A stretch of 64,000 nt of DNA from Streptomyces roseoverticillatus (GTDB lineage: Bacteria; Actinomycetota; Actinomycetes; Streptomycetales; Streptomycetaceae), in assembly GCF_000719265.1 (NCBI RefSeq), contig NZ_JOFL01000038.1, positions 24,758 through 88,757 on the forward strand. The letters are read 5' to 3'. The notes under the pieces are model-generated. The model ran no database searches. It was not told the origin of the DNA and saw only the letters and a list, made by a program, of their open reading frames with translations. The position numbers and the translations under genes were made by a program. This document shows positions 37,550 through 45,698 of the stretch, in pieces. Within the stretch, counting starts at the first letter, position 1. Each line of letters opens with the position of its first letter.

Positions 37550-38974
37550 GTGCGCAAGGCATTCAGATGGCTGCTGGCCCTGACGGTGCTCGTGGGCACC
37601 GTCGGCGCCGGCGGCACCGCGAGCGCAGCAGCGACCACAGAGCCGGACATCAAGGAACGCGTCCTCAAGATCCCGGGGATGAAGCTCGTCGAGGAGAAGC
37701 CCTACGAGGGCTACCGCTACCTCGTCCTGACCTACGACCAGCCGGTCGACCACCGGAACCCGGCCAAGGGGACGTTCCAGCAGCGCTTCACGCTGCTGCA
37801 CAAGTCGACCGACCGGCCCACCGTGTTCTTCACCTCCGGCTACAACGTCAACACCAGCCCGGGCCGCAGCGAGCCGACCCGCATCGTCGACGGCAACCAG
37901 GTGTCGCTGGAGTACCGGTTCTTCACCCCGTCGCGGCCCCAGCCGGCTGACTGGTCGAAGCTGGACATCTACCAGGCGGCCAGTGACCAGCACCGCCTCT
38001 ACGCCGCCCTCAAGCCGCTCTACGGCAAGAACTGGCTGGCCACCGGCGGCAGCAAGGGCGGCATGACGGCCACGTACTACCGCCGCTTCTACCCGAACGA
38101 CATGAACGGCACCGTCGCCTACGTCGCGCCCAACGACGTCGACAACGACGACGACTCGGCCTACGACCGGTTCTTCGCGAACGTTGGCGACCAGGCCTGC
38201 CGCAACCAGCTGAACTCGGTGCAGCGCCAGGCGCTGCTGCGCCGCGGCGAGATCGTCGGCCGCTACCAGAAGTGGGCCGGCGAGAACGGCAAGACGTTCA
38301 AGGTCATCGGCGACGCCGACAAGGCCTACGAGAACGTCGTCCTCGACCTGGTCTACTCGTTCTGGCAGTACCACCTGCAGAGCGAGTGCGCGACCGTGCC
38401 CGCCACGAACGCCTCCACCGATGACCTGTACAAGTTCATCGACACCATCTCGGGCTTCGACGGCTACACCGACCAGGGCCTGGAGCGCTTCACGCCGTAC
38501 TACTACCAGGCGGGCACCGAGCTCGGCGCGCCCACCGTGAAGTACCCGCACCTCAAGGGCCTGCTGCGGTACCCGGACGCCGTCCAGCCGCGCGCCTACG
38601 TGCCGCGGGACATCCCGATGAAGTTCAAGCGCAACGCGATGGCGGACGTCGACCGCTGGGTGCGCGACGACAGCAAGCGGATGCTCTTCGTCTACGGGCA
38701 GAACGACCCGTGGAGCAGCGAGCCGTTCCGCCTCGGCAGGAACGCGGCCGCGCGCGAGGACTACCGCTTCTACGCGCCCGGCGGCAACCACGGCTCCAAC
38801 ATCGCCCAGCTGGTCGCCGACGAGCGGGCCACGGCCACGGCTAAGGTCCTGCAGTGGGCGGGCGTCGCCCCGGCGGCGGTGGCGGAGGACGCCTCGCACG
38901 CCAAGCCGCTCGCCACGTACGACGCGAAGCTCGACAAGCCGCTCGTCGAGCCGCGGAAGGGCCTGCGCCCGTAG
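37550..38974 (+). CDS. Secreted tripeptidyl aminopeptidase (S37 family)
   Basis: Extracellular serine peptidase of 474 aa with a GTG start just after GGGAGG. Signal peptide MRKAFRWLLALTVLVGTVG-type, cleavage near TASAAA. The alpha/beta-hydrolase nucleophile is Ser168 in TGGSKGGMTATYY, and a late acid/His pair is plausible in FVYGQNDPWSSEPF and GGNHGSN. The S37 (PS-10) family of Streptomyces removes tripeptides from protein N-termini and supports growth on protein. It is monocistronic, facing a lipoprotein gene. Confidence 0.92.
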   Translation: MRKAFRWLLALTVLVGTVGAGGTASAAATTEPDIKERVLKIPGMKLVEEKPYEGYRYLVLTYDQPVDHRNPAKGTFQQRFTLLHKSTDRPTVFFTSGYNVNTSPGRSEPTRIVDGNQVSLEYRFFTPSRPQPADWSKLDIYQAASDQHRLYAALKPLYGKNWLATGGSKGGMTATYYRRFYPNDMNGTVAYVAPNDVDNDDDSAYDRFFANVGDQACRNQLNSVQRQALLRRGEIVGRYQKWAGENGKTFKVIGDADKAYENVVLDLVYSFWQYHLQSECATVPATNASTDDLYKFIDTISGFDGYTDQGLERFTPYYYQAGTELGAPTVKYPHLKGLLRYPDAVQPRAYVPRDIPMKFKRNAMADVDRWVRDDSKRMLFVYGQNDPWSSEPFRLGRNAAAREDYRFYAPGGNHGSNIAQLVADERATATAKVLQWAGVAPAAVAEDASHAKPLATYDAKLDKPLVEPRKGLRP

Positions 38975-39014
38975 GCCACCGGCCGCGGAAGGGCAGCCCC
39001 GCCGCACCGGCGGG

Positions 39015-39644
39015 TCAGGACAGGCGGCGGGCGCACCCGACGGGTGCCCCGCCGCCCACTTGTACGTACAGGTCCGTCGAGGGCGGGCACTCCCGGCGCG
39101 CGCCGACCTCCGTCGTGACGCGGTACTCGGGGGCGCGGGCCCCCGAGCCGTCGCAGGCGGTCTCCTTCACCACCCCGTCCCGCTGGGCGTAGAGGCAGTC
39201 GCCGGTCACCGTCAGGGGCCCGCCGCCCATGCCCGGGTCGCCCGGGTGCGGCGGCTGGAGGTTGCGCATGCAGGCGTAGCCCTCGGGCGCGCTGCTCTCC
39301 TCCGAGGTGCCCCGGTCGAGGGCGTTGATGTGCAGGACGAAGTCCGTTTCGCCGGGGCAGCGCGGGCCGCCGGAGCGGGGGCCGTTGTAGCGGGCGAGGA
39401 CCCGGGCGGCGGCCTCCGCGCTCCGGCAGGACATCTCGGTGAACGAGCCCGCGGCGCGCCCCGCGCACTCCCCGCGGGCCAGGAACGCCGGATCGTGCCC
39501 GGAGCGGGCGTGGGCCCCGGCCGCGGCGGCTCCGGCCGCGGCGGCGGGCTGCCGGCCCGTGCGGCAGCCGGTCAGCGCCCCCGCCGTGCAGGCGGCGGCG
39601 AGCACGAGCGCGAGCAGCGCCGCCCGCGGCGTGCGTGGCCGCAT
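39015..39644 (-). CDS. Putative lipoprotein, unknown function
   Basis: Protein of 209 aa with a lipoprotein signal: RPRTPRAALLALVLAAACTAG then a lipobox LTGC near residue 27. The mature part carries eight further cysteines in pairs (GECAG, MSCRS, PRCPG, YACMR, GDCLY, TACDG, RECPP, VGCARR), so several disulfides are likely. A GETDFVLHINALDRG stretch recalls DUF3558-like secreted proteins but I cannot assign it. It is convergent with the S37 peptidase. Confidence 0.65.
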   Translation of the reverse strand: MRPRTPRAALLALVLAAACTAGALTGCRTGRQPAAAAGAAAAGAHARSGHDPAFLARGECAGRAAGSFTEMSCRSAEAAARVLARYNGPRSGGPRCPGETDFVLHINALDRGTSEESSAPEGYACMRNLQPPHPGDPGMGGGPLTVTGDCLYAQRDGVVKETACDGSGARAPEYRVTTEVGARRECPPSTDLYVQVGGGAPVGCARRLS

Positions 39645-40005
39645 GATGTCCCCCGTCCCCCCGATGCGCTCCAGCCTGGCTTCCCGGGCCCGGCGCACGC
39701 CAGACGTGCGGGGCGCGCGGCGCCGGTGGAAACGATGTGTGTGCGGGCGCGTTCCGCCGGGCGTACGCCGGGGTGCGTGCGCCTCGGACGCGCCCCGGAG
39801 GAGGGTTCTCCCCAGGTCCTGCCCGCCGTCGGCGCAGATGGAGCAGGGGGCGCGCCGACGACGGCATGCTGCCCGCCGCAGGCGGCGGAGAGGGAGGTCA
39901 GCAACCGGCCGGTGGCGCGGGCCGACACCGCTCTGCGGGGGGTACGACGGCAGCACGGCCCTTGGACGGGCGGCGCCCCGGAGCGGTTCCGCACCGGGGC
40001 GCGCG
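39645..40005. other. Intergenic region without gene
   Basis: About 360 bases between two leftward genes. Open frames here show no consistent codon bias. A hairpin with a 9-bp stem (GCGCCCCGG 39973-39981, CCGGGGCGC 39994-40002) directly past the TetR stop is a probable terminator. The left part should carry the lipoprotein promoter, which I cannot place. Confidence 0.45.
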
Positions 40006-40626
40006 TCAGTCGAGCGCGCGCCGTTTCGTGCCGAGACCGGGCAGCCGGCGGGTCAGCAGCCGCGCGCGCGGCGCGAGCCGCCGGGCCATCGCGAACACCG
40101 ACTCCGTGCGCGAGCGGTCGCTGTCGAGGACGGTGAAGAGGTTGACCCCGAGGTAGAACGTGATCGCGGCGTTGGCGAGGTCGCGCGGCGGGGTGAGGCG
40201 GGCGAGCGGCGTCCCGCCGATGACCCGCTCCAGGGTCTGCTCGACGAAGGAGATCCACGGCTCCGCCCGGACCCGTATCTCCTCGCGCAGCTCCGGCTTG
40301 GCGACGGCCGCGGCGACGAGCTCGGAGAACATGGTCAGGTGCCCGCCGTCGATGTCGCTGCGGTAGACGCGGGTGCCCGCGTCCACCAGGTCCTCCAGCG
40401 TGCGGGCGCCCGCGACGGCCTCGGTGAGCAGCTCCATGCGCTCGGCGGAGGAGCGGTCGAGCGCGGCGAACAGCAGCGGGTCGACGCCCCCGAAGTGATA
40501 GAAGACCAGCGCCGAGTTGACGCCCGCCTCCCTGGCGATCGTCCGCGCGCTGGACTTGGCGTAGCCCTGCGTCCGCAGCACGGTGTCCGCAGCCCGGATC
40601 AGCCGTTCCTTGGTGTCCACCGTCAT
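40006..40626 (-). CDS. TetR-family regulator
   Basis: Regulator of 206 aa with a standard TetR N-terminus (TKERLIRAADTVLRTQGYAKSSARTIAREAGVNSALVFYHFGGVDPLLFAAL). The ligand domain is unassigned. The neighbouring LysR gene is tandem on the same strand, 58 bases upstream, so the target is unclear. A TGCATCA...TGATGCA inverted repeat in that gap probably is its own operator. Confidence 0.88.
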   Translation of the reverse strand: MTVDTKERLIRAADTVLRTQGYAKSSARTIAREAGVNSALVFYHFGGVDPLLFAALDRSSAERMELLTEAVAGARTLEDLVDAGTRVYRSDIDGGHLTMFSELVAAAVAKPELREEIRVRAEPWISFVEQTLERVIGGTPLARLTPPRDLANAAITFYLGVNLFTVLDSDRSRTESVFAMARRLAPRARLLTRRLPGLGTKRRALD

Positions 40627-40649
40627 GTGTGCAGCCCTCTCGCCGAGGC

Positions 40650-40678
40650 TGCATCATACGATTTAAACGGGTGATGCA
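40650..40678. promoter_or_regulatory. Inverted repeat upstream of tetR (candidate operator)
   Basis: TGCATCA (40650-40656) and TGATGCA (40672-40678) are perfect 7-bp arms with a 15-bp AT-rich spacer that includes ATTTAAA. The site lies about 25 bases upstream of the TetR start, the usual place for autorepression. Confidence 0.6.
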
Positions 40679-40684
40679 AGGGCT

Positions 40685-41590
40685 TCAGAACGTCCTCAGG
40701 GGCCACTGTTCGTGCAGCGTGCGGACGGTTTCGGTGATGGCCGGCCGGCGGGCCGCGCCGGTGCGCCACAGGACGGAGAGCCGCCGCACGGGGACCGGGT
40801 CCAGCGGCACGGCCCGTACGCCCTCCGGCAGCGGGCCCCGCCCCAGGCGCGGCATGAGGGCGATGCCGAGGCCCGCGGCGACCAGCGCGATGTGGGTGTG
40901 GTTCTCGGCGGCCTGGTAGGCGAGGTCCGGCTCGTGCCCGGCGGCGCGCAGCGTGCGCACCAGCCAGTCGTGGCAGACGGTGCCCGGCGGCTGGCAGATC
41001 CAGCGGTGGTGCGGCAGGTCGCTCCGGTCGAGCATGGTGCGCCCGGCCAGCGGGTGCCCCTCCGGCACCAGGACGTCGCACCGGTCCTCACCGATCAGCG
41101 CCTGCTCCAGGCCCTCCGGAGGAGCCAGCGGAGCGATGTCCCAGTCGTGGACGACGGCGAGGTCGATGACGCCCTGGGAGACCAGGTCGACCGACAGGTG
41201 GGGATCGACCTCCAGCAGGCGGGCGTCCAGCGCGGGGTGGTCGCGCGTGAGGCGGGCGAGCACGCCCGGCATGAGGCCGCGCGCCGCCGACGGGAACGCC
41301 CCGACGACCAGCCGGCCCGCAGGCTGCCCGCGCCGCTCCTCCAGCTCCGTCTCCGCCCGCTCGACCAGCGCCAGCAACTGCTGGGCCGTCGACGCCAGAT
41401 GCCGCCCCTCGTCGGTCAGCGCCACGCCCCGCCCGCGCCGCTCCAGCAGGGCCGTCCGCGTCTCCCGCTCCAGCTTGGTGACGGCCTGCGAGACGGCCGA
41501 CGGGGTGTAGCCCAGGGCCACGGCCGCCGCACTCACCGAACCGTGCACCGACACGGCGTGCAGCGCCCGCAGGCGTGCCAGGTCCAGCAC
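40685..41590 (-). CDS. LysR-family regulator
   Basis: Activator/repressor of 301 aa, GTG start. The N-terminal winged HTH is typical (VSVHGSVSAAAVALGYTPSAVSQAVTKLERETRTALLERRGRGVALTDEG), and a periplasmic-binding-like effector domain follows. It is divergent from an EamA transporter gene and LysR-type palindromes lie between them, so it most likely controls that exporter. Such pairs are common for amino-acid or metabolite efflux. Confidence 0.92.
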   Translation of the reverse strand: MLDLARLRALHAVSVHGSVSAAAVALGYTPSAVSQAVTKLERETRTALLERRGRGVALTDEGRHLASTAQQLLALVERAETELEERRGQPAGRLVVGAFPSAARGLMPGVLARLTRDHPALDARLLEVDPHLSVDLVSQGVIDLAVVHDWDIAPLAPPEGLEQALIGEDRCDVLVPEGHPLAGRTMLDRSDLPHHRWICQPPGTVCHDWLVRTLRAAGHEPDLAYQAAENHTHIALVAAGLGIALMPRLGRGPLPEGVRAVPLDPVPVRRLSVLWRTGAARRPAITETVRTLHEQWPLRTF

Positions 41591-41606
41591 CGAACGCCCC
41601 CCTCTC

Positions 41607-41639
41607 GATTCAGCGTTGTCATTTCAGCGTTGCTGAATC
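41607..41639. promoter_or_regulatory. LysR-type operator between lysR and eamA
   Basis: TTCAGC-GTT-GCTGAA (41623-41637) is a perfect palindrome with the T-N11-A form. A second TTCAGCGTTG lies at 41609-41618, and GATTCAGC (41607-41614) also pairs with GCTGAATC (41632-41639). The nested sites fit the recognition and activation sites of a LysR regulator. Confidence 0.65.
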
Positions 41640-41696
41640 CCATCATGAAGGAACCTGTGCTGGTGCTACAGGGTCGGGGCGGCGAGGCTTGCCCGT

Positions 41697-42671
41697 ATGC
41701 GTCCCCTGCACCTCTCCCTCGCCGTTCTCGTCGCCGCCGTCTGGGGCGTCAACTTCGTTGTCATCGACTTCGGCCTCGCCCACTTCCCGCCGCTGCTCTT
41801 CTCCGCCCTGCGCTTCCTCGCGGCAGCCGTCCCGGCCGTCTTCCTCGTCGGCCGCCCGCAGGTGCGGTGGAGCTGGATCGTCGCCGTCGGGCTCGTCCTG
41901 GGCGTCGGCAAGTTCGGGCTCCTGTTCACCGGGATGCACCTGGGGATGCCCGCCGGCCTGTCCTCGCTCGTCCTGCAGGCCCAGGCCGTCTTCACGGCCC
42001 TGTTCGCCACGGCCGCGCTCGGCGAACGCCTCGGCCGGACCCGGCTGCTGGGCATGGGCACCGCCGTCGCGGGCATCGCCGTGGCGGCCGTCGACGAGGG
42101 CGCGTCCGGGCCCGTCCTCGGCTTCGCCCTCGTCGTGACCGCCGCGGCCCTGTGGGGCGTGTCGAACATCGTCACCCGCAAGGCGGCGCCGCCCGACGCG
42201 CTGAACTTCATGGTGTGGGTGAGCACCGTCCCCGTCCTGCCCCTCCTGCTGCTCTCCCTCCTCTTCGAGGGCCCGGAGGCGGACGCCGGAGCACTGCGGT
42301 CCCTCGACTGGAGCGGTGCCGGGGCGATCCTCTTCGTCGCCTGGGTCTCCACCGTCCTCGGCTTCGGAGCCTGGGGCTTCCTGCTGCGCACCTACGACGC
42401 CTCGGCCGTCGCGCCCTTCAGCCTCCTGGTACCCGTCTTCGGCATGTCGTCGGCAGCGCTCTTCCTCGGCGAGGGCGTGAGCCCGCTGCGCTGGGGCGCG
42501 GCGGTGCTGCTGGTGGCCGGGGTGGGCGTCACGGCGCTGGCCGGGCGGCGGCGAGCAGCCCGCGCAGGTACTCCGCACCCGGCCCCGCCAGTTGCCCGAA
42601 GCCTGCCGCTTGAGGATGCCAGCGCTTCTCGTACTCCCAGCACAGCCAGCCGTCCCAGCCCGACGCGGTGA
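41697..42671 (+). CDS. EamA/DMT-family transporter
   Basis: Membrane exporter of 324 aa with ten hydrophobic helices in two EamA repeats (LAVLVAAVWGVNFVVIDFGLAHFPPLLFSALRF; then VVTAAALWGVSNIVTRKAAPPDALNF). Members export amino acids, pigments or small metabolites. The family-like region ends near GVGVTALAGRR, and about 40 further residues rich in Pro and Ser overlap the isomerase gene on the other strand by 143 bases. The natural stop may have been lost, or the tail may be harmless read-through. Confidence 0.9.
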   Translation: MRPLHLSLAVLVAAVWGVNFVVIDFGLAHFPPLLFSALRFLAAAVPAVFLVGRPQVRWSWIVAVGLVLGVGKFGLLFTGMHLGMPAGLSSLVLQAQAVFTALFATAALGERLGRTRLLGMGTAVAGIAVAAVDEGASGPVLGFALVVTAAALWGVSNIVTRKAAPPDALNFMVWVSTVPVLPLLLLSLLFEGPEADAGALRSLDWSGAGAILFVAWVSTVLGFGAWGFLLRTYDASAVAPFSLLVPVFGMSSAALFLGEGVSPLRWGAAVLLVAGVGVTALAGRRRAARAGTPHPAPPVARSLPLEDASASRTPSTASRPSPTR

Positions 42672-43335
42672 GCGCCCGGACGCAGTCGCCCAGCGGCAGC
42701 ACCCCCGCCCCCAGAGGCAGCGGTGCAAGGTCCTCCGCCGAGGCGACGTCCTTCACCTGGACGTAGCCCAGGTGCGGGGCGAGCACCGGGAGGCTCACCG
42801 CCGGGGACTCGCCGCCCAGCCAGGTGTGCAGGACGTCCCACAGGGCGCCGACGTGGGAGTGCCCCACGGGCCCCAGGACCCGCGCGACGTCCGCGGCCCG
42901 GCGGTGCGAGTCGTGCGTCTCCAGCAGCACGTGGACGCCCCGGTCCGCGGCCAGGGGCGCCACCGCCCCCAGCCGGCGGGCAGCCAGCGCGTCCGCCTCC
43001 TCCGCCGGCAGACCGCCACCGCCGGGGAAGACCCGGGCGTAGCGGGCCCCCAGATCGGCCGCCAGATGGACGAGCCCGCTCAGCTCGCGCAGCACGGCCT
43101 CATCGTCGCCGGCGGCGGCCACCTGCGCGTAGCCCGCCACGGACAGGATCGCCACGCCCGACCCGGCGAACTCCGCGACCGCCGCCTCCCGCTCCCTCGG
43201 CCCGCACCCGGGGTGCACGGGCTCCTCCGGGTGCGCCCGCAGCTCCACGCCGTCCCAGCCGTGCGCGCGGGCCAGCCGCACCACCTCCCACAGGGGCAGT
43301 CCGGGCATTCCGAGCGTGGAGAAGGCGAGCTTCAT
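42529..43335 (-). CDS. Sugar phosphate isomerase/epimerase (TIM barrel)
   Basis: Xylose-isomerase-like TIM-barrel protein, 268 aa (MKLAFSTLGMPGLPLWEVVRLARAHGWDGVELR). Likely metal ligands are spread over VLLETHDSH, ALWDVLHTW, YVQVKD and LCWEYEKRW, as in hydroxypyruvate isomerase or 3-keto-sugar enzymes. It is divergent from a Gfo/Idh/MocA dehydrogenase and probably belongs to the same pathway as the rightward operon. The start codon directly follows a GGGGAAC/GTTCCCC palindrome (43336-43351) that would mask or replace the ribosome site. Confidence 0.85.
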   Translation of the reverse strand: MKLAFSTLGMPGLPLWEVVRLARAHGWDGVELRAHPEEPVHPGCGPREREAAVAEFAGSGVAILSVAGYAQVAAAGDDEAVLRELSGLVHLAADLGARYARVFPGGGGLPAEEADALAARRLGAVAPLAADRGVHVLLETHDSHRRAADVARVLGPVGHSHVGALWDVLHTWLGGESPAVSLPVLAPHLGYVQVKDVASAEDLAPLPLGAGVLPLGDCVRALTASGWDGWLCWEYEKRWHPQAAGFGQLAGPGAEYLRGLLAAARPAP

Positions 43336-43351
43336 GGGGAACGGGTTCCCC
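43336..43351. promoter_or_regulatory. Palindrome at the start of the isomerase gene
   Basis: GGGGAAC-GG-GTTCCCC has 7-bp arms and abuts the ATG of the leftward isomerase gene. It lies in the 66-base divergent promoter gap of the sugar cluster, so it may be an operator or an RNA hairpin over the ribosome site. Confidence 0.45.
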
Positions 43352-43401
43352 CGGGGCGGGCGGGAAATGCTCTCCGTACGGCAGAAGGGGGGGAACGCAC
43401 G

Positions 43402-44547
43402 ATGAGCGCACGCAGAACCCTGCGGATCGCCATGAACGGCGTCACGGGCCGCATGGGGCACCGCCAGCACCTGGTCCGCTCGGTCCTCGCCCTGCGGGAG
43501 CAGGGCGGCCTCGACCTCGGCGACGGCACGCGCCTGTGGCCGGAGCCCGTCCTCGTCGGCCGCAGCGACGCCCGGCTGAAGGAGCTCGCCGGACGGTACG
43601 GCCTCGACCGGTGGACCACCAGTCTCGACACCGTCCTGTCCGACCCCGCCGTGGACGTCTACTTCGACGCCCAGGCCACCTCCGCCCGCGAACCGGCCCT
43701 GCGCAGGGCCATCGAGGCGGGCAAGCACGTGTACTGCGAGAAGCCGGTCGCCTGCGACTGGGGCGGGGCGGTGGACCTCGCCGACCGCGCCGCGGCAGCC
43801 GGCGTGAAGAACGGCGTCGTCCAGGACAAGCTCTTCCTCCCCGGCATCCGCAAGCTCAAGCGGCTCCTCGACGGCGGCTTCTTCGGCCGCGTCCTGTCCG
43901 TACGGGGCGAGTTCGGCTACTGGGTCTTCGAAGGCGACTGGCAGCCCGCACAGCGCCCCTCCTGGAACTACCGCGACCCGGACGCCGGCATCACCGCCGA
44001 CATGTTCCCCCACTGGGAGTACGTCCTGCGGGACCTCTTCGGCCCCGTGCGGAGCGTCCAGGCCCACGTCGCCACCCACATTCCGCACCGCTGGGACGAG
44101 AGCGGCAAGCCCTACCACGCGGCCGCCGACGACGCCGCCTACGCGATCATGGAGCTGGACGGCGGCGTCGTCGCCCAGCTCAACTCCTCCTGGGCGGTGC
44201 GCGTGCACCGCGACGAGCTGCTGGAGTTCCAGGTCGACGGCACCGAGGGCTCGGCCGTCGCCGGGCTGCGCCACTGCCGCGTCCAGCACCGCTCCGTCAC
44301 CCCCAAGCCCGTCTGGGACCCCGACGTCCCCGCGGACGACGGCTTCCGCGCGCAGTGGCAGGAGGTTCCCGGCAACGAGCCGTTCGGCAACGCCTTCAAG
44401 GTGCAGTGGGAGCTGTTCCTGCGGCACGTCGCCCTGGACGAGCCCTGGCCCTACGACCTGCGCGCGGGCGCCCGCGGCGTATGGCTCGCGACGCTGGCCC
44501 GGATGTCGGCCCGGGAGGGCCGTCGGATGAACTGGAGCGGCCAGTGA
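43402..44547 (+). CDS. Gfo/Idh/MocA-family dehydrogenase
   Basis: NAD(P)-dependent sugar or cyclitol dehydrogenase, 381 aa. Rossmann N-terminus is atypical (LRIAMNGVTGRMGHRQHLVRSVLAL, with GVTGRMG at the dinucleotide loop). The conserved EKP motif is present in YCEKPVACDWG. The C-terminal half carries a Tyr/His-rich active-site region (PHWEYVLRDLFGPV; THIPHRWDESGKPYHAAADDAAYAIMELDGG). It is the first gene of a three-gene operon with overlapping GTGA junctions, so the three proteins should be made together. Confidence 0.9.
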   Translation: MSARRTLRIAMNGVTGRMGHRQHLVRSVLALREQGGLDLGDGTRLWPEPVLVGRSDARLKELAGRYGLDRWTTSLDTVLSDPAVDVYFDAQATSAREPALRRAIEAGKHVYCEKPVACDWGGAVDLADRAAAAGVKNGVVQDKLFLPGIRKLKRLLDGGFFGRVLSVRGEFGYWVFEGDWQPAQRPSWNYRDPDAGITADMFPHWEYVLRDLFGPVRSVQAHVATHIPHRWDESGKPYHAAADDAAYAIMELDGGVVAQLNSSWAVRVHRDELLEFQVDGTEGSAVAGLRHCRVQHRSVTPKPVWDPDVPADDGFRAQWQEVPGNEPFGNAFKVQWELFLRHVALDEPWPYDLRAGARGVWLATLARMSAREGRRMNWSGQ

Positions 44548-45698
44548 TCCGGCTGCCCGACGCCGGCGGGCGGCTGCGCCCGTACGAGCCCACGGGCCGG
44601 CCCCTGGACCTCGCGCCCGGACCGCCGCCCGTCTCCCGCGCCCTCCTCGCCGCCGCCCACGTCGTCGCCGACCCCCTGGGGAACACCACGCCGTACGGCC
44701 CGGCCGCGCTCGACTGGGACGCCACCCTGGCCTTCCGCCGCCACCTGTGGGCGCACGGCCTCGGGGTCGCCGAGGCGATGGACACGGCCCAGCGCGGCGC
44801 GGGCCTCGACTGGCCGGCCGCGGCCGCGCTGATCCGGCGCTCCGCGGCGGAGGCGAAGGCCGCCGGCGGCCGCATCGCCTGCGGGGCCGGCACCGACCAG
44901 CTCACGCCCCCGTACGGCACCCTTGCGGCCGTCACCGCCGCCTACGAGGAGCAGCTGGAGCTCGTGGAGGCGGCGGGCGCCCAGGCCGTCCTGCTGGCCT
45001 CGCGGGCCCTCGCCGCCGTCGCGGCCGGACCGGACGACTACCGGGAGGTCTACGGCGCCCTGCTGCGGCAGAGCGCACGCCCCGTGATCCTGCACTGGCT
45101 GGGCCCGGTCTTCGACGCCGCGCTGGAGGGCTACTGGGGCAGCACCGACCCGGACGCCGCCGCGGACACCCTCCTGGCCGTCGTCGCCGCCCGGCCGGAC
45201 AAGGTCGACGGCGTCAAGGTGTCGCTGCTGGACGCGGAGCGCGAGCGGGACCTGCGCCACCGGCTGCCCACCGGTGTGCGCTGCTACACGGGCGACGACT
45301 TCCACTACCCCGGTCTCGTCGAGGGCGGCGCGGACGGCCACAGCGACGCCCTGCTGGGCGTCTTCGACCCGCTGGCGCCCCTCGCCGCCCACGCGGTGCG
45401 GGCGCTCGACCGGGGCGACCGGGACCGCTTCCGCTCCCTCCTGGACCCCACCGTCGCGCTCGCCCGCCACCTCTTCGCACCGCCGACGCACTGCTACAAG
45501 ACGGGGATCGTGCTGCTCGCGTGGCTCTCCGGGCACCAGGACCACTTCACCATGGCGGGAGGCGGGCACGCGGCGCGCTCCCTGCCGCACCTCGCGCGCG
45601 CGTACCGGCTGGCCGACGGCCTCGGGCTGTTCCCCGATCCGGGCCTCGCCGAGGCCCGGATGCGCCGGCTGCTGGCCGTCCACGGGGTGGAGCCGTGA
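44544..45698 (+). CDS. DUF993 family protein, DHDPS-like barrel
   Basis: Protein of 384 aa in the DUF993 family, related to dihydrodipicolinate synthase/N-acetylneuraminate lyase class I aldolases. Lys225 in DGVKVSLLD sits where these enzymes form a Schiff base. Other blocks are CGAGTDQLTPPYGTLAAVTAAYEEQLELVEAAGAQ and HWLGPVFDAALEGYWGS. It could cleave or dehydrate a keto-acid or keto-sugar made by the dehydrogenase encoded upstream. The GTG start overlaps the upstream stop. No experimental function is known to me. Confidence 0.88.
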   Translation: MIRLPDAGGRLRPYEPTGRPLDLAPGPPPVSRALLAAAHVVADPLGNTTPYGPAALDWDATLAFRRHLWAHGLGVAEAMDTAQRGAGLDWPAAAALIRRSAAEAKAAGGRIACGAGTDQLTPPYGTLAAVTAAYEEQLELVEAAGAQAVLLASRALAAVAAGPDDYREVYGALLRQSARPVILHWLGPVFDAALEGYWGSTDPDAAADTLLAVVAARPDKVDGVKVSLLDAERERDLRHRLPTGVRCYTGDDFHYPGLVEGGADGHSDALLGVFDPLAPLAAHAVRALDRGDRDRFRSLLDPTVALARHLFAPPTHCYKTGIVLLAWLSGHQDHFTMAGGGHAARSLPHLARAYRLADGLGLFPDPGLAEARMRRLLAVHGVEP

